Shown: piece after piece, positions 9,694-19,522 of the stretch
How positions within the stretch are numbered: position 1 is the first letter of the stretch
Layout: every line of letters begins with the position of its first letter
Assembly: GCA_002477465.1 (NCBI GenBank)
Contig: DLPV01000026.1
Span: forward strand, 1-64,000
Length of the DNA stretch: 64,000 nucleotides
Source of the DNA: Gammaproteobacteria bacterium UBA7449
Lineage (GTDB): Bacteria > Pseudomonadota > Gammaproteobacteria > Pseudomonadales > Pseudohongiellaceae
Reading direction: 5' to 3'
The notes under the pieces: model-generated
What the model was told of the DNA's origin: nothing
Databases searched by the model: none
What the model saw: the letters and a program-made list of their open reading frames with translations, nothing else
Translations under genes and position numbers: made by a program

Positions 9694-10443
9694 TTAGTCA
9701 GTATCCTTCCGGATATTGAGCTCAATATTTGTCAAAATACCACGCAATATATTCAATTCCATGACGTCAATTCGAATTCGGCCAAACAGCCGCCGCATGC
9801 GCTGCATCAGTTGTCGAGGATTACCGGGGTCGTGAAAGTTGATCGCCACCATCACTCTTTCAAGATGGTCGTAGAAATGCTCTACCTGATCTCCGGTCGC
9901 CTTCGCCTGATCCCAATATTCATCTTCTTTCCTATCTGATTGGTCGGCTAGTTTGAGAGCGGCTTTACGTATTTCGTAACTCAACACCATGACAGCTGCT
10001 GCCAGATTGAGTGAACTGTAGTCATCATCGGCAGGAATTTGCACATGAAAATGGCATTGCTGCAGCTCCTCGTTGTTGAGACCGGCGTCTTCGCGACCGA
10101 AAACTAGCGCCACTTCTGCTTGTTGGCTCTCTGTTACAACCTTCTCTGCACTCTGTTCAGGCGTCAGCATTGGCCAGGGAATACTCCGGGATCTGGCACT
10201 TGTGCCTATGACAAGACTGCAGCCGGCAATGGCCTGCTTGAGGTCACTCACCACTTCGGCTCCCTCAAGAACATCGAGTGCCGAAGCGGCACGGCCCACG
10301 GCGACCCCGCTCGGAAATTCTAGTGGCTCCACCAGAGTCAGCCGCTGCAGACCCATGTTTCGCATAGCGCGGGCGGCAGCGCCGATGTTCCCTGGGTGAG
10401 ATGTATTAACGAGGACTATTTTGACTGTGGTGAGATCGATCAT
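9694..10443 (-). CDS. trmJ: tRNA (cytidine/uridine-2'-O-)-methyltransferase TrmJ
   Basis: A 249-residue SPOUT methyltransferase. The N-terminal VLVNTSHPGNIGAAARAMRNMG and the knot motifs ALVFGREDAGLNNEEL and SLNLAAAVMVLSYEIR identify the TrmJ group, which 2'-O-methylates position 32 of tRNAs using SAM. The C-terminal extension (about 160-249) fits the dimer and tRNA-binding region. It is divergent from suhB, the same arrangement as in E. coli and Pseudomonas. Confidence 0.93.
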   Translation of the reverse strand: MIDLTTVKIVLVNTSHPGNIGAAARAMRNMGLQRLTLVEPLEFPSGVAVGRAASALDVLEGAEVVSDLKQAIAGCSLVIGTSARSRSIPWPMLTPEQSAEKVVTESQQAEVALVFGREDAGLNNEELQQCHFHVQIPADDDYSSLNLAAAVMVLSYEIRKAALKLADQSDRKEDEYWDQAKATGDQVEHFYDHLERVMVAINFHDPGNPRQLMQRMRRLFGRIRIDVMELNILRGILTNIELNIRKDTD

Positions 10444-10606
10444 GATTTATCTGCAGGGACCCGAAAACCCCGATTATAACAGCAACCGGGCCCAGACATG
10501 GATTACCACCGGCAGGCGAGAGTCTGGTATCATGCGCCGCCTCAAACGTCCCAGATCGGTACCCGGTCTGCGGAAGTGACCGCTCTTTCAAACTCAGGAT
10601 TCCCGG

Positions 10607-11386
10607 ATGCACCCGCTAGTTACAATTGCCCTTCGCGCGGGCAGAGATGCCGCAGATGTCCTCGCCCAGCAAAGCCAACGCCTGGATCGTATCCAGGTTG
10701 TTCAGGATGCCGAAGGCAAGGACGTGACTTCTGTCGAAGTGGATGCGGACAAATCATTGCTCTATCACATTCAAAATGCCTATCCCAATCACAACATCGA
10801 ATCACGTATTTCTGGCGCACAGTCGGGCAAGCCGGGTGAACCCAAGTGGCTGCTGGAGCCCGCAGTCGGGTCAACAAATCTATTAAGTGGATTCCATGCC
10901 TTTGGTGTCGCCATTGCTATCGAGGTCAACGAACAACTTTCGCATGCGGTTGTAATATGCCCGCTGTTGAATGAAGAATTCACCGCGACTCGAGGTGCGG
11001 GCGCACAGCTGAATTCGCGTCGCTTACGGGTCAGTCCAAGCGATGAGCTGCGCGGCGCACTGATAGGCATCGACCCAACCGACCTTGACCCAATTCTGCT
11101 TTCCGGTATCCAAACTACCCTGCTCCAGGCTGGCTGCGCGCCCAGAATGCTTGGGGAAACTACTCTGGATCTGCTGCAAGTTGCTGCGGGCCGCTATCGG
11201 GCTGGCTGGGGATTACCAACATCGCCAGCAGGCTTGCACGCTGCGGCATTGATTCTGCAGGAAGCAGGGGGCATCTGTGGAACAGAATCAGGCAGCCCTG
11301 CTTTGGCAGCTGGCAAGGAGCTGCTGTTTGCAAACCCCAGGATCTTTAAGCAACTGGTAAAAATCCGGCACCAGGCTGGAGCCTGA
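10607..11386 (+). CDS. suhB: SuhB (inositol monophosphatase fold) lacking catalytic metal ligands
   Basis: A 259-residue SuhB homologue starting MHPL, like E. coli SuhB, and divergent from trmJ as usual. The alignment without gaps around residues 60-90 shows Arg67-Ile68 in place of the Glu-Glu metal ligands, Glu84 for Asp84 and Val87 for Asp87 (EPAVGSTN instead of DPLDGTTN). The C-terminal PWD motif with the third Asp is replaced by TSPAGLH. A functional phosphatase is therefore unlikely. In E. coli SuhB joins the Nus complex for rRNA antitermination, and catalysis is not needed for that. The ATG has AGGA about 8 bp upstream. Confidence 0.85.
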   Translation: MHPLVTIALRAGRDAADVLAQQSQRLDRIQVVQDAEGKDVTSVEVDADKSLLYHIQNAYPNHNIESRISGAQSGKPGEPKWLLEPAVGSTNLLSGFHAFGVAIAIEVNEQLSHAVVICPLLNEEFTATRGAGAQLNSRRLRVSPSDELRGALIGIDPTDLDPILLSGIQTTLLQAGCAPRMLGETTLDLLQVAAGRYRAGWGLPTSPAGLHAAALILQEAGGICGTESGSPALAAGKELLFANPRIFKQLVKIRHQAGA

Positions 11387-11522
11387 ATGCAATAATATGT
11401 GTTGGGGCAATGATTTCGGACAGAAAAGGGTTATTCTGCGGTCAGAAGCTTGCCCGTATCTGCATTTTTCTCGAGCCACTGCATACTAGTGCAATATTCA
11501 ACTTGGGCTGTTAGGTAGTTTA

Positions 11523-12899
11523 ATGATCCAGAAGTCATCAAACGGCAACACACTGGTCGAAGGATCAATTCAGAAATCCCTAATTCGTATGACTATGCCG
11601 ATGATAATCGGCATGATGATGCTCTTCACTTTCAGCCTGGTGGATACCTGGTTTATCAGTTTCCTTGGCACCGAATCTCTTGCCGCTATCAGCTTCACTT
11701 TTCCTATCACTTTTACCGTAATGAGCCTGGCTATTGGACTTGGCATTGGCGCGTCAGCGGTCGTGGCCAAGTGCGTTGGCGGCTCCGAGTATGAAAAAGC
11801 CAAGGAAGCAGCGACCGTAATTAACTACATCTCTCTATCGCTTGCCGTCATCGTCGCCTTTACTCTCTGGCTTTTTATGGAGCCACTGTTTGCGCTTATG
11901 GGCGCAAGCGAAGAGCTGATGGTGTTGATTCGACAGTACATGTATGTCTGGTTTCCCGGCAGCGTGCTCGTTGTTTGCATCATGACAGGCAACAGTGTTC
12001 TGCGCGCATGTGGCGACACCAAGACGCCCAGCATGTTGATGGCCGCCGCAGGCCTGGCTAACGCCATCCTCGATCCACTCCTGATATTCGGTGTCGGCCC
12101 ATTTCCAGAGCTTGGTATTCAGGGTGCCGCCTGGGCAACGGTGCTAGCCTGGTCGATGGGCTTTACCTACCTTATCTACCTGCTAGTGGTTAAACAGGAA
12201 ATCGTCGCGCGCGCCATTCCCAGTAAAGAGGCGTTTCGCACGTCGGGCCGGGACATGCTGCGAATTGGCGTCCCTGCTGCGGGCGCGAACATGATGACAC
12301 CGTTGGCCGCAGGCATCATGACCGCTATCGCTGCCGGCTTTGGCGGTACTGCAGTGGCGGCATATGGAGTCGGCGCCAGACTGGAACCCATGGCAACGTT
12401 ACTAGTGCTGGCCATGTCTTCTTCACTACCACCATTGATCAGCCAGAATTTGGGAGCCGGGCGTCTTGACCGGGTTGAAGAAGCCTATCGTATCGCCACC
12501 CGATTTATTGTGGTCTGGCAACTAGGCATCTATCTGGTGCTGGCACTCACTGCCCCGCTAATTGCCACGCTTTTCTCGGATGATCCGGGGGTGACTGAAG
12601 CGATAAGATTGTTTCTATGGATCATGCCGCTGGGATACGGCTTGCAGGGGATCATTATTCTTACGAACTCGAGCCTGAACGCACTGCACAAGCCGCTGTC
12701 GGCCTTATATCTAAGCATTGCGCGCTTCTTTGTGTTCTACGTCCCCCTTGCCTGGATTGGCAGCATGTACCTGGGCCTGTTTGGCTTCTTTGCGGGGGCA
12801 GTGTGCGGAAATTTTCTGATGGCTGCGATATCATGGCATACGTTTAATCGTGCCCTGAGCGGCGATCAAGTGCTGCAGCAAAAAGCAGCCCAGACCTGA
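11523..12899 (+). CDS. MATE family efflux transporter
   Basis: A 458-residue integral membrane protein with twelve predicted helices in two similar halves. The N-terminal KSLIRMTMPMIIGMMMLFTFSLVDTWFI and the GLGIGASAVVAK stretch are characteristic of the MATE/NorM family, which exports drugs or cationic metabolites in exchange for Na+ or H+. The substrate cannot be read from the sequence. It is convergent with the radical SAM gene, 1 bp apart, with no terminator. Confidence 0.88.
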   Translation: MIQKSSNGNTLVEGSIQKSLIRMTMPMIIGMMMLFTFSLVDTWFISFLGTESLAAISFTFPITFTVMSLAIGLGIGASAVVAKCVGGSEYEKAKEAATVINYISLSLAVIVAFTLWLFMEPLFALMGASEELMVLIRQYMYVWFPGSVLVVCIMTGNSVLRACGDTKTPSMLMAAAGLANAILDPLLIFGVGPFPELGIQGAAWATVLAWSMGFTYLIYLLVVKQEIVARAIPSKEAFRTSGRDMLRIGVPAAGANMMTPLAAGIMTAIAAGFGGTAVAAYGVGARLEPMATLLVLAMSSSLPPLISQNLGAGRLDRVEEAYRIATRFIVVWQLGIYLVLALTAPLIATLFSDDPGVTEAIRLFLWIMPLGYGLQGIIILTNSSLNALHKPLSALYLSIARFFVFYVPLAWIGSMYLGLFGFFAGAVCGNFLMAAISWHTFNRALSGDQVLQQKAAQT

Positions 12900-12900
12900 A

Positions 12901-14538
12901 TCAACGCCCGAAGAAGTTGATAATGTTCTTAACGAAGCCTGTATCTTCCTTGGCACCAGGCGGCATTTGGGCAGCTTGTTCTGGCACGTTCTCGGCAGCT
13001 GCTGGTTCGGCTTCGGTGAGCGTAAAACTTTTGTCCTCAACTGTTGCCGCAGCTGTCTCGCCATTTTCCTCACTCTCAGAGTCAGAATAGCTCAGCCGAT
13101 TATTGGCTTCCTGAAAAGCCAGCATTTCCATACAAATCTCGTTGTACTCATGGGCTGTCAACAGCTCGGGGCGCTCCTTCATATTGAGCGTGAACTGTTT
13201 GTCATTAGCCGCCGACAGGTAGTGGAGATTTTTCTTGTTTTCCGACAGCAGCCCTTCTTCCTTCGCGATGTTATACAGCGGGGTACCACGCAGAGGAATA
13301 TAGGGAAAAAAGAAGAAGTGCTCTGGTGCAATGCGCTGATTTAACTTGAGCGTCTCGCGCATGTTATCCGCAGTTTCCAGCGGAGCGCCGACAATGTTGA
13401 AAGTCAATCGATTGATTCCAGCCTTCTTGCAGTTATCCGCCGCATCAATAACCTGCTGGTTCTTCATCTTGCGCCCCAGCATCTTAGCACGGTATTCCTC
13501 GTCCCCACTCTCAATGCCAAACCAGATAGTGTGACACCCGGCATCTGCAGCAGTCTTGCAGAACTCTTCATTCATGACCTCAACCCGTGAGTTGATAGAG
13601 AATGGCAGTCCGATGCGCTCTTTATAAATCTCAAAAAAAGCCCGCACGAACTTAAGGTTTGAGAGAAATAGTTCGTCCCAAAACTCGAAATAACCTACGC
13701 CATACTCATCTCTCAGGCGCTCCAGTTCAGTCACCATGTCTTCCGCATCATACTTGCGCAGGAACTCCTTCTTGGAGCGCCAGCCCTCCAGGATTGGCGT
13801 ATTGCAGCAATAAGTGCAGCGATAGGGGCAACCTCGCCCGGTCATCACCGGCAGCACCAGCTTGCCCTTGGGACCAAAAATAGATGAATTAACATCCTTA
13901 AAGCCATCTTCCTTGGAAAACACATCGTAGTCTGGAAAAGGCAGTGCCTGTAAGTCGCCGATTTGATGCGGCTCAGTCTTGTAGACATCACCATCGACAA
14001 GTTTCTCCCACAGACCGTCGGCTGGCCCATCCTTGCTGCCGCGCAGGTGCTCCACGACATTGCCGATGGCGTACTCACCGTCGCCCACGCAGATATAGTC
14101 GACATTCGGATTCTCGATAGTCTGTTCCTGCGACAGCATGGCCTGGTAACCACCAATTACGATAGGCAGATCCGGCATCAATTTTTTGATCTCTTCGAAA
14201 TAAGGTTCCATCGGATACCAGTGCGGACTCATGACAGAGAAAGCAATCACATCCGCATTCATCGCCTTTATCGTCTTGGCATAGTTTTCAGGCGAATACC
14301 TCTCGGCGTCTCGAAGAATCAGGACCGGTTCCAATAGCACTTCTACCCAGGGAAAATCTCGCTTTAAATAGGCGGACAAGCTCGCGATCGGCATCGCAAT
14401 CTCATTACCGTCGGGTGAGTAAAAAGAGAAGACCAGCCTTAACTTGTCCTTTTTTACGGATCCGAAGTAACGGGATTTGTCCTGCGGGTAGACTAGCTTC
14501 TCAGAGCTTACCGCGATGACGTCAGCTTTAGAATTCAT
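12901..14538 (-). CDS. B12-binding domain radical SAM protein
   Basis: About 545 residues. Residues ~30-190 form a cobalamin-binding-like domain (DVIAFSVMSPHWYPMEPY, IVIGGYQAMLS). The radical SAM core has TGRGCPYRCTYCC (CxxxCxxC) at about residues 230-240. The C-terminal ~70 residues are acidic, Ala/Glu-rich and end in a basic-aromatic FVKNIINFFGR. Such proteins commonly methylate or rearrange unactivated carbons, but the product here is unknown; the type resembles BchE/HpnP-like enzymes only at superfamily level. ATG 14538 is preferred to the TTG two codons upstream. Confidence 0.8.
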   Translation of the reverse strand: MNSKADVIAVSSEKLVYPQDKSRYFGSVKKDKLRLVFSFYSPDGNEIAMPIASLSAYLKRDFPWVEVLLEPVLILRDAERYSPENYAKTIKAMNADVIAFSVMSPHWYPMEPYFEEIKKLMPDLPIVIGGYQAMLSQEQTIENPNVDYICVGDGEYAIGNVVEHLRGSKDGPADGLWEKLVDGDVYKTEPHQIGDLQALPFPDYDVFSKEDGFKDVNSSIFGPKGKLVLPVMTGRGCPYRCTYCCNTPILEGWRSKKEFLRKYDAEDMVTELERLRDEYGVGYFEFWDELFLSNLKFVRAFFEIYKERIGLPFSINSRVEVMNEEFCKTAADAGCHTIWFGIESGDEEYRAKMLGRKMKNQQVIDAADNCKKAGINRLTFNIVGAPLETADNMRETLKLNQRIAPEHFFFFPYIPLRGTPLYNIAKEEGLLSENKKNLHYLSAANDKQFTLNMKERPELLTAHEYNEICMEMLAFQEANNRLSYSDSESEENGETAAATVEDKSFTLTEAEPAAAENVPEQAAQMPPGAKEDTGFVKNIINFFGR

Positions 14539-14856
14539 GTGCAAAATCCAGGGGTGTGTAATGAAGCGGTTTCATGGAATCGGAGCGAAGCACAGCTAGC
14601 GCCTGCGCCCCAAACCCTACAGTTCATTGATATCGACTCAATTGTGCAGAAGTATACCACTTTTAGAATGACAGGCGCATGTCAGCCTGAGCCGAGGTAC
14701 ACCTTATTTTTCTGAGGATTAATCTTTGCTCCACCGCTCTGGTTTCCTCTCTGTGGCGCTTTAATATATGCTTCTGCAGCTTTGAGCTGGTTTCGCGGGG
14801 TTAGCCAAAGCGCCAGACTTGGCCAAACATCAGAGAACCTTGGAGGACAGATAGTA
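14539..14856. other. intergenic, divergent promoter region with nothing recognised
   Basis: This 318-bp gap separates the radical SAM gene from the nitroreductase gene. The only clear element is GGAGG at 14842-14846, the ribosome-binding site of the latter. A minus-strand reading ending near 14682 has no recognisable similarity and overlaps the nitroreductase gene, so I leave it out. Confidence 0.5.
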
Positions 14857-15411
14857 TTGAAAGCGCTCGAGGCCCTGCATTCCCGCACTTCTTCCCCCAG
14901 GCTATGCGATCCTGCCCCCAGCCATGAGCAGCTGGACAGCATGTTCAGGGCGGCACTCCGGGCCGCTGACCATGGCCTGCTGCGACCTTGGCGCTTCTTG
15001 CTCATCCGCGGCGAGGCGCGCAATCGACTCGGGGATCTGTTTGTGGAGGCCGCGACCCATGAAAATAATGAAATCAGCGAAGTTCAACGGGAGAAACTGC
15101 GAGCGAAGCCACTGCGGGCGCCTCTCATTGTTGTGACAATCTCAAGCCCTCAGCCACACCCCAAGGTACCCGAGTTTGAGCAGGACTTATCAGCAGCCGC
15201 TGCTACCCAGAACATTATTAACGCAGCCTATGCTGTCGGCGTGGGCGCGATGTGGCGGTCGGGATCGCCAGCATTTCAGGATATCGTGCATCGCGGCCTG
15301 GGTTTGCAGGGCAACGAAAAAATTGTCGGCTTCCTCTATCTCGGCACCCTGTCCGGCCCCGCCAAACCGCGCCCCAGCACCGATTATTCGGAATATGTGA
15401 AGGAGTGGTAG
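14857..15411 (+). CDS. ydjA: nitroreductase family protein, YdjA type
   Basis: A 184-residue FMN-dependent nitroreductase-fold protein. The start KALEALHSRTSSPRL aligns with the YdjA N-terminus, so TTG 14857 (GGAGG at 14842-14846) is chosen over the longer upstream readings. APSHEQLDSMFRAALRAADHGLLRPWRFLLI is the typical FMN-phosphate-binding and dimer region, and AAATQNIINAAYAVGVGAMWRSG the second signature. It likely reduces small quinones or nitro compounds with NAD(P)H; the physiological substrate is unknown. It overlaps or abuts the next two genes, probably one operon. Confidence 0.88.
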   Translation: MKALEALHSRTSSPRLCDPAPSHEQLDSMFRAALRAADHGLLRPWRFLLIRGEARNRLGDLFVEAATHENNEISEVQREKLRAKPLRAPLIVVTISSPQPHPKVPEFEQDLSAAAATQNIINAAYAVGVGAMWRSGSPAFQDIVHRGLGLQGNEKIVGFLYLGTLSGPAKPRPSTDYSEYVKEW

Positions 15412-15412
15412 T

Positions 15413-15817
15413 TTGGGCAGTCGCAGCATCGACATGCAATGCTGGAAGTGCGGTGCCGAGCTCAAGCACCTGCTGCTGCCGTTTTCCCGGTACGAGGAGT
15501 GTAGCGTATGCAAAGCTGACCTCCATGCCTGCCTGGCATGTCTTCATTACGCCCCCAATCTGTCGGATGCCTGCGAGGAAGACCGCGCAGATTTCATCCT
15601 GGATAAAGACAAGGCAAACTTCTGTGATTACTTCAGGGTCAACACCAAGGCCTATCAAAAGCAGGAAAATACTGCAACCAGCGAGGCGCGTAGCAAACTT
15701 GCAGCGCTATTCGGAGAAGAACTTCCCGAAGCGGATGAGACAGCCGAGCAATCACCCCAATCGGATGCCGATCGCGCTCTGGCCGAACTAAAACGCCTGT
15801 TTGGAGATGAGGAATAG
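15413..15817 (+). CDS. small zinc-ribbon-like protein, unknown
   Basis: 134 residues with a Cys-rich N-terminus (MQCWKCGAEL, ECSVCKADLHACLACLHYAP, DACEEDRADF), suggesting one or two zinc sites, followed by an acidic, flexible C-terminus ending ALAELKRLFGDEE. Start TTG 15413 has AGGAG at 15401-15405. The alternative is ATG 15434 (MQCWKC). It is tightly packed between ydjA and an acyltransferase gene. I recognise it as a conserved hypothetical type common next to ydjA-like genes, without a known role. Confidence 0.65.
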   Translation: MGSRSIDMQCWKCGAELKHLLLPFSRYEECSVCKADLHACLACLHYAPNLSDACEEDRADFILDKDKANFCDYFRVNTKAYQKQENTATSEARSKLAALFGEELPEADETAEQSPQSDADRALAELKRLFGDEE

Positions 15818-15820
15818 TCT

Positions 15821-16396
15821 ATGCGTACTACGGTGTTCTCAACGCCCTTGCTGACCCCAGTCCTGCGAGGATTGGCACTGCTAATCCTTGTCCTGATCGG
15901 TTGGTCGACGCGCGGAGAGCCTCTCGCGCATCAACGCTGTGTATTGATTGGCGCACCTCATACCAGCAATTGGGATTTCCCCCTAATGCTATTGGTGGTC
16001 CTCAAACTCAAGCTGCGGTTATTCTGGATGGGCAAGCATACCCTGTTCCCCTTTCCTTTTGGTTGGCTGATGAAATGGCTAGGCGGCATTCCTATCAATC
16101 GGTCCGCCTCCCATAATGTTGTGAACGAAACCGTGCGCCAGTACGCTGAGAATGACCAGCTGATTATATTGATCCCGCCCGAAGGAACCCGCAGCAAGGT
16201 TACGCGTTGGAAGACAGGGTTCTATCACATAGCCAACAACGCCGAAGTTCCAATCCTGTTGGGTTATGTTGACGCCAGCAAGAAAGAAGCGGGCTTCGCT
16301 GACTTCTTTACGCCTACCGGAGATTTGGAAAAAGACATGGTCGAAATCCGGGCGTTCTATGCAAACAAGCGAGGTCTGCTGGCGAAAAACAGCTGA
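15821..16396 (+). CDS. PlsC-like 1-acyl-glycerol-phosphate acyltransferase
   Basis: 191 residues with an N-terminal hydrophobic segment and the glycerolipid acyltransferase motifs HTSNWDFP (HxxxxD) and PPEGTRSK (block III). It should transfer an acyl group to a lysophospholipid or similar acceptor at the inner membrane. It is shorter than PlsC of E. coli, and its substrate could differ. GAGGA lies 7 bp before ATG. Last gene of the ydjA cluster. Confidence 0.82.
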   Translation: MRTTVFSTPLLTPVLRGLALLILVLIGWSTRGEPLAHQRCVLIGAPHTSNWDFPLMLLVVLKLKLRLFWMGKHTLFPFPFGWLMKWLGGIPINRSASHNVVNETVRQYAENDQLIILIPPEGTRSKVTRWKTGFYHIANNAEVPILLGYVDASKKEAGFADFFTPTGDLEKDMVEIRAFYANKRGLLAKNS

Positions 16397-16418
16397 TTCT
16401 GGCCAGCTCCCGGCATAC

Positions 16419-17153
16419 CTATTTTCTGCGACCAATAGAACGAGCCGCGCCTTCGTATTGCAAGCATCGCAACATACTTTCGAGAATATGCTCGGCATAC
16501 TCTTCCATGCTCACCTCATGGAGCTTGAACTTCCAATGCTTAAGGTGCCACTGCTGCAACTGGGCAGTAACAGATGCCGCCAGCAAAGTGGGTTTTTCAC
16601 AAACGAATTGCCCCTTGCTGATACCAGACTGAATCGCATCTACAAGCAGGCTATCGAAGCGCAGCTCAAGATCCATTGCCTGCTGCTGTTGCTCCTTGTC
16701 TAAACCTTTCAATTCCATGTAACAAAAGTAATACCAGGGATTCATAATCTGTATCATAAAAATTTCACCGCAGATAATTGCCTGCAGGCGGTCGACCGGG
16801 TCAAGGTCCTCGTCAACCAGCTCGCCAATCACTCTATCGATGTAAGTACGCAGAACACCTTCTATCACGGAGGCCAGGTCATTTTTGCTACCAATATATG
16901 CGTACAGCCCACCCATACTGATACCAGTTTCCCGACTGAGGTCCCGCAAACTCATGGCCTGAAACCCTTTGGCATTCGCGAGCTTAAAAGTCGCGGTTAT
17001 TATTTTTTCGAGATTAAATATCGCAACTTTGGGGTTCTTGACCTGCATCTTGTCTTGATGCATGAAAAACACGGCAGACCAGAACGGCTCACCCTCTAGT
17101 GTCCAGGCCCGCTTGAAAGCTTCCATTGTTGTTTCTTGAGGCCAATCTGCCAC
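16419..17153 (-). CDS. TetR family transcriptional regulator
   Basis: A 244-residue repressor-type protein. The TetR helix-turn-helix is at about residues 50-95 (IITATFKLANAKGFQAMSLRD and ETGISMGGLYAYIGSKNDL). The rest is a helical ligand-binding and dimer domain with no recognised ligand. An unusual N-terminal extension of about 45 residues precedes the domain. The GTG at 17153 may be too far upstream and ATG 17126 is an alternative. It is upstream of, and on the same strand as, nothing obvious; the target may be the neighbouring acyltransferase cluster or the permease. Confidence 0.85.
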   Translation of the reverse strand: MADWPQETTMEAFKRAWTLEGEPFWSAVFFMHQDKMQVKNPKVAIFNLEKIITATFKLANAKGFQAMSLRDLSRETGISMGGLYAYIGSKNDLASVIEGVLRTYIDRVIGELVDEDLDPVDRLQAIICGEIFMIQIMNPWYYFCYMELKGLDKEQQQQAMDLELRFDSLLVDAIQSGISKGQFVCEKPTLLAASVTAQLQQWHLKHWKFKLHEVSMEEYAEHILESMLRCLQYEGAARSIGRRK

Positions 17154-17380
17154 GTTTCGTTTGCTCTTTAAAAAACCCTGATGGCGCGTTCAGGGCACCA
17201 TCGCTGGGGGCAGCAACTTACAATTTGAGTCTTGCGGTAGCAGCTGCAGGGTTTTATATCAAACTGATTTGACTTTGTCTCTGCCCGTGAACAACGCTCG
17301 GATGCCGAATAGCGCATTTAATTTCCTGAATAGTCAATGAGCCACCGATCACCGTTAAGGAACGTTTGGTTTATTAAGCT

Positions 17381-18088
17381 CTATAACCAATAGGATAGTA
17401 TCGCCGTGGAGCCAGCCACCCCACACAAGATCAAGGAAGCTTTGCGCAGTCGTTGATGAGAGATCAGGTGTAGCGTCTTCATAGCCACCCAATAACCAGC
17501 GAGGGTCGCCGGCATCAGCGGCAGGGATATGAGAAGATGCGGCATAGCAAAACGGTCCACTGTTGCCAACATCGCCAGAGACAAGATACAGCTCACCACA
17601 AAGAATGCCGCCAGATTCGCCCTGATAAAGTCGTTCGCTTCGTGCTGCAACACCAACGCCATGGGCGGCCCTCCAATTGACGAACTGGTGCCCATGAATC
17701 CCGAGAGAAAACCGGCAGAGAACATCGCTGGAGACGTAGGTTTTAGCATCACGTTCGACAGACTCAGGGCCACCGCTGCAATCACCGAAATCCCTAGCCA
17801 CAGGGCGAGTGCGCGCTGATCGATCCAGAGCAGCAACATACCGCCGGCAATAGTGCCTGGTATCCTGCCGAGTATCGCGTACTTCAAACCTGCAAAAGAA
17901 ATCGATTTCCAGAACTTGGCGGAATTAGCCACGGACAGGGTCAGCGCGCAGACGGTTATGGGCGCCGGCACATAGAGTGGATCAATAAAATAGAGCAGCG
18001 GCGCAGCAATTATGGCGAGACCGAAGCCAATGGAACTCTGCACAAAAGAGCCCACAAAGATCACAGTGACTGCGAATAGAATTTCCAC
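17381..18088 (-). CDS. TauE/SafE family permease
   Basis: A 235-residue membrane protein with about seven to eight helices. FVGSFVQSSIGFGLAIIAAPLL near the N-terminus and FLSGFMGTSSSIGGPPMAL in the middle are the paired signatures of the TauE/SafE (DUF81) family, which export sulfite or sulfoacetate or other organic anions. The substrate is unknown. Start GTG 18088 is preceded by AAGGAA. Confidence 0.85.
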   Translation of the reverse strand: MEILFAVTVIFVGSFVQSSIGFGLAIIAAPLLYFIDPLYVPAPITVCALTLSVANSAKFWKSISFAGLKYAILGRIPGTIAGGMLLLWIDQRALALWLGISVIAAVALSLSNVMLKPTSPAMFSAGFLSGFMGTSSSIGGPPMALVLQHEANDFIRANLAAFFVVSCILSLAMLATVDRFAMPHLLISLPLMPATLAGYWVAMKTLHLISHQRLRKASLILCGVAGSTAILSYWL

Positions 18089-18385
18089 GTAGGTTCCTTC
18101 TGCCTTGGAATTCGGGTTTGGTCAGGCACTATTAATCTGCGCCCCATGAGAAGCGGCGGATGATACCCGTAGACGCTGGCTATCTCCAGTGGCGCATCCC
18201 ATTGCCTCGGTGTGCGACTTATTAGCGCTTGGGCCTGCGCTGTTTTGCAATTGCCAAAGCATCTCTTGTAGCATCTCCTGTATTATCAATAGCAGCAAGC
18301 CCAGCAGATTTTTATTGCCCTACTGGCGGCCGATTGACGGTGTGGGCATGCTGTTAAACCATCCCAGAACAAGAAGGACGACACC

Positions 18386-19492
18386 ATGAAAACCCGTGCC
18401 GCTGTAGCGTTTTCCGCAGGTAAACCCCTCGAGGTCATCGAAGTCGACCTGGAGGGACCGAAAGCTGGGGAAGTCCTGGTCGAAATAAAGGCCACCGGAA
18501 TTTGTCATACCGACGCCTTTACGCTCTCGGGAGATGATCCTGAGGGTGCATTTCCCGCGATTCTCGGACACGAAGGCGCCGGCATCGTGGTTGAAGTCGG
18601 AAGTGGCGTTAAGTCGGTCAAGCCAGGAGACGCCGTTATCCCCCTTTACACACCGGAATGCCGGGAATGTGATTTCTGCCTCCATCCTAAAACCAATCTC
18701 TGTCAGTCCATTCGCAGCACTCAGGGCCAGGGACTGATGCCTGATGGCAGCAGCCGCTTCTCGCTGGATGGTGAGCCAATTTTGCACTACATGGGTTGCT
18801 CAACTTTTTCCAATTTCACGGTGATGCCAGAAATTGCACTGGCAAAAATTAGGGAGGATGCACCCTTCGATAAGGTCTGTTACATCGGCTGCGGCGTGAC
18901 CACTGGCGTCGGCGCAGTGGCGTTTGATGCCAAGGTCGAGCCCGGCAGTACCGTCGCCGTGTTTGGCCTGGGCGGAATTGGGCTAAACGTAATCCAGGGT
19001 GCGCGCATGGTAAGTGCAGACCGCATTATTGGCGTCGATATCAACCCTACCCGTGCCAAACTTGGCACCCAGTTCGGCATGACTGACTTTATTAATCCCA
19101 AGGATGTAGATGATGTCACCCAGGCCATCATCGATCTTACCGGCGGCGGTGTGGATTACTCCTTTGAGTGCATAGGCAATATTGACACTATGCGGCAGGC
19201 GCTAGAATGTTGCCATAAGGGCTGGGGCGAATCCTTTATCATCGGCGTTGCCGGGGCTGGTCAGGAAATTTCGACCCGACCATTTCAACTGGTGACAGGT
19301 AGATCATGGCGAGGCACGGCCTTTGGAGGTGCCCGCGGCCGCACCGACGTCCCCCGCATCGTTGACTGGTACATGGATGGCAAGATAGAGATTGATCCCC
19401 TTATTACTCATACGCTGGCGCTGGAAGATATCAACAGCGCCTTTGACTTGATGCACGCTGGTGCGAGCATCCGCTCTGTCGTCGTTTATTGA
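18386..19492 (+). CDS. frmA: S-(hydroxymethyl)glutathione dehydrogenase / class III alcohol dehydrogenase
   Basis: A 368-residue zinc-dependent dehydrogenase that oxidises S-hydroxymethylglutathione (formaldehyde plus glutathione) and can reduce S-nitrosoglutathione. Catalytic zinc ligands Cys40 and His62 (GHEGAG) are present, as is the GCGVTTG cysteine, and the structural zinc cysteines are Cys92, Cys95, Cys98 and Cys106. The NAD-binding GLGGIGLNV lies near residue 195. The usual frmB partner (S-formylglutathione hydrolase) is absent; gloA follows 30 bp downstream. AAGGA precedes ATG. Confidence 0.95.
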   Translation: MKTRAAVAFSAGKPLEVIEVDLEGPKAGEVLVEIKATGICHTDAFTLSGDDPEGAFPAILGHEGAGIVVEVGSGVKSVKPGDAVIPLYTPECRECDFCLHPKTNLCQSIRSTQGQGLMPDGSSRFSLDGEPILHYMGCSTFSNFTVMPEIALAKIREDAPFDKVCYIGCGVTTGVGAVAFDAKVEPGSTVAVFGLGGIGLNVIQGARMVSADRIIGVDINPTRAKLGTQFGMTDFINPKDVDDVTQAIIDLTGGGVDYSFECIGNIDTMRQALECCHKGWGESFIIGVAGAGQEISTRPFQLVTGRSWRGTAFGGARGRTDVPRIVDWYMDGKIEIDPLITHTLALEDINSAFDLMHAGASIRSVVVY

Positions 19493-19522
19493 CTTCAGCG
19501 GAAGCTATCAGGAATTAAATTC

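Noticed and set aside
14682..15023. A minus-strand reading overlapping the nitroreductase start
   Set aside because: It overlaps a recognised gene and has no similarity I can name.
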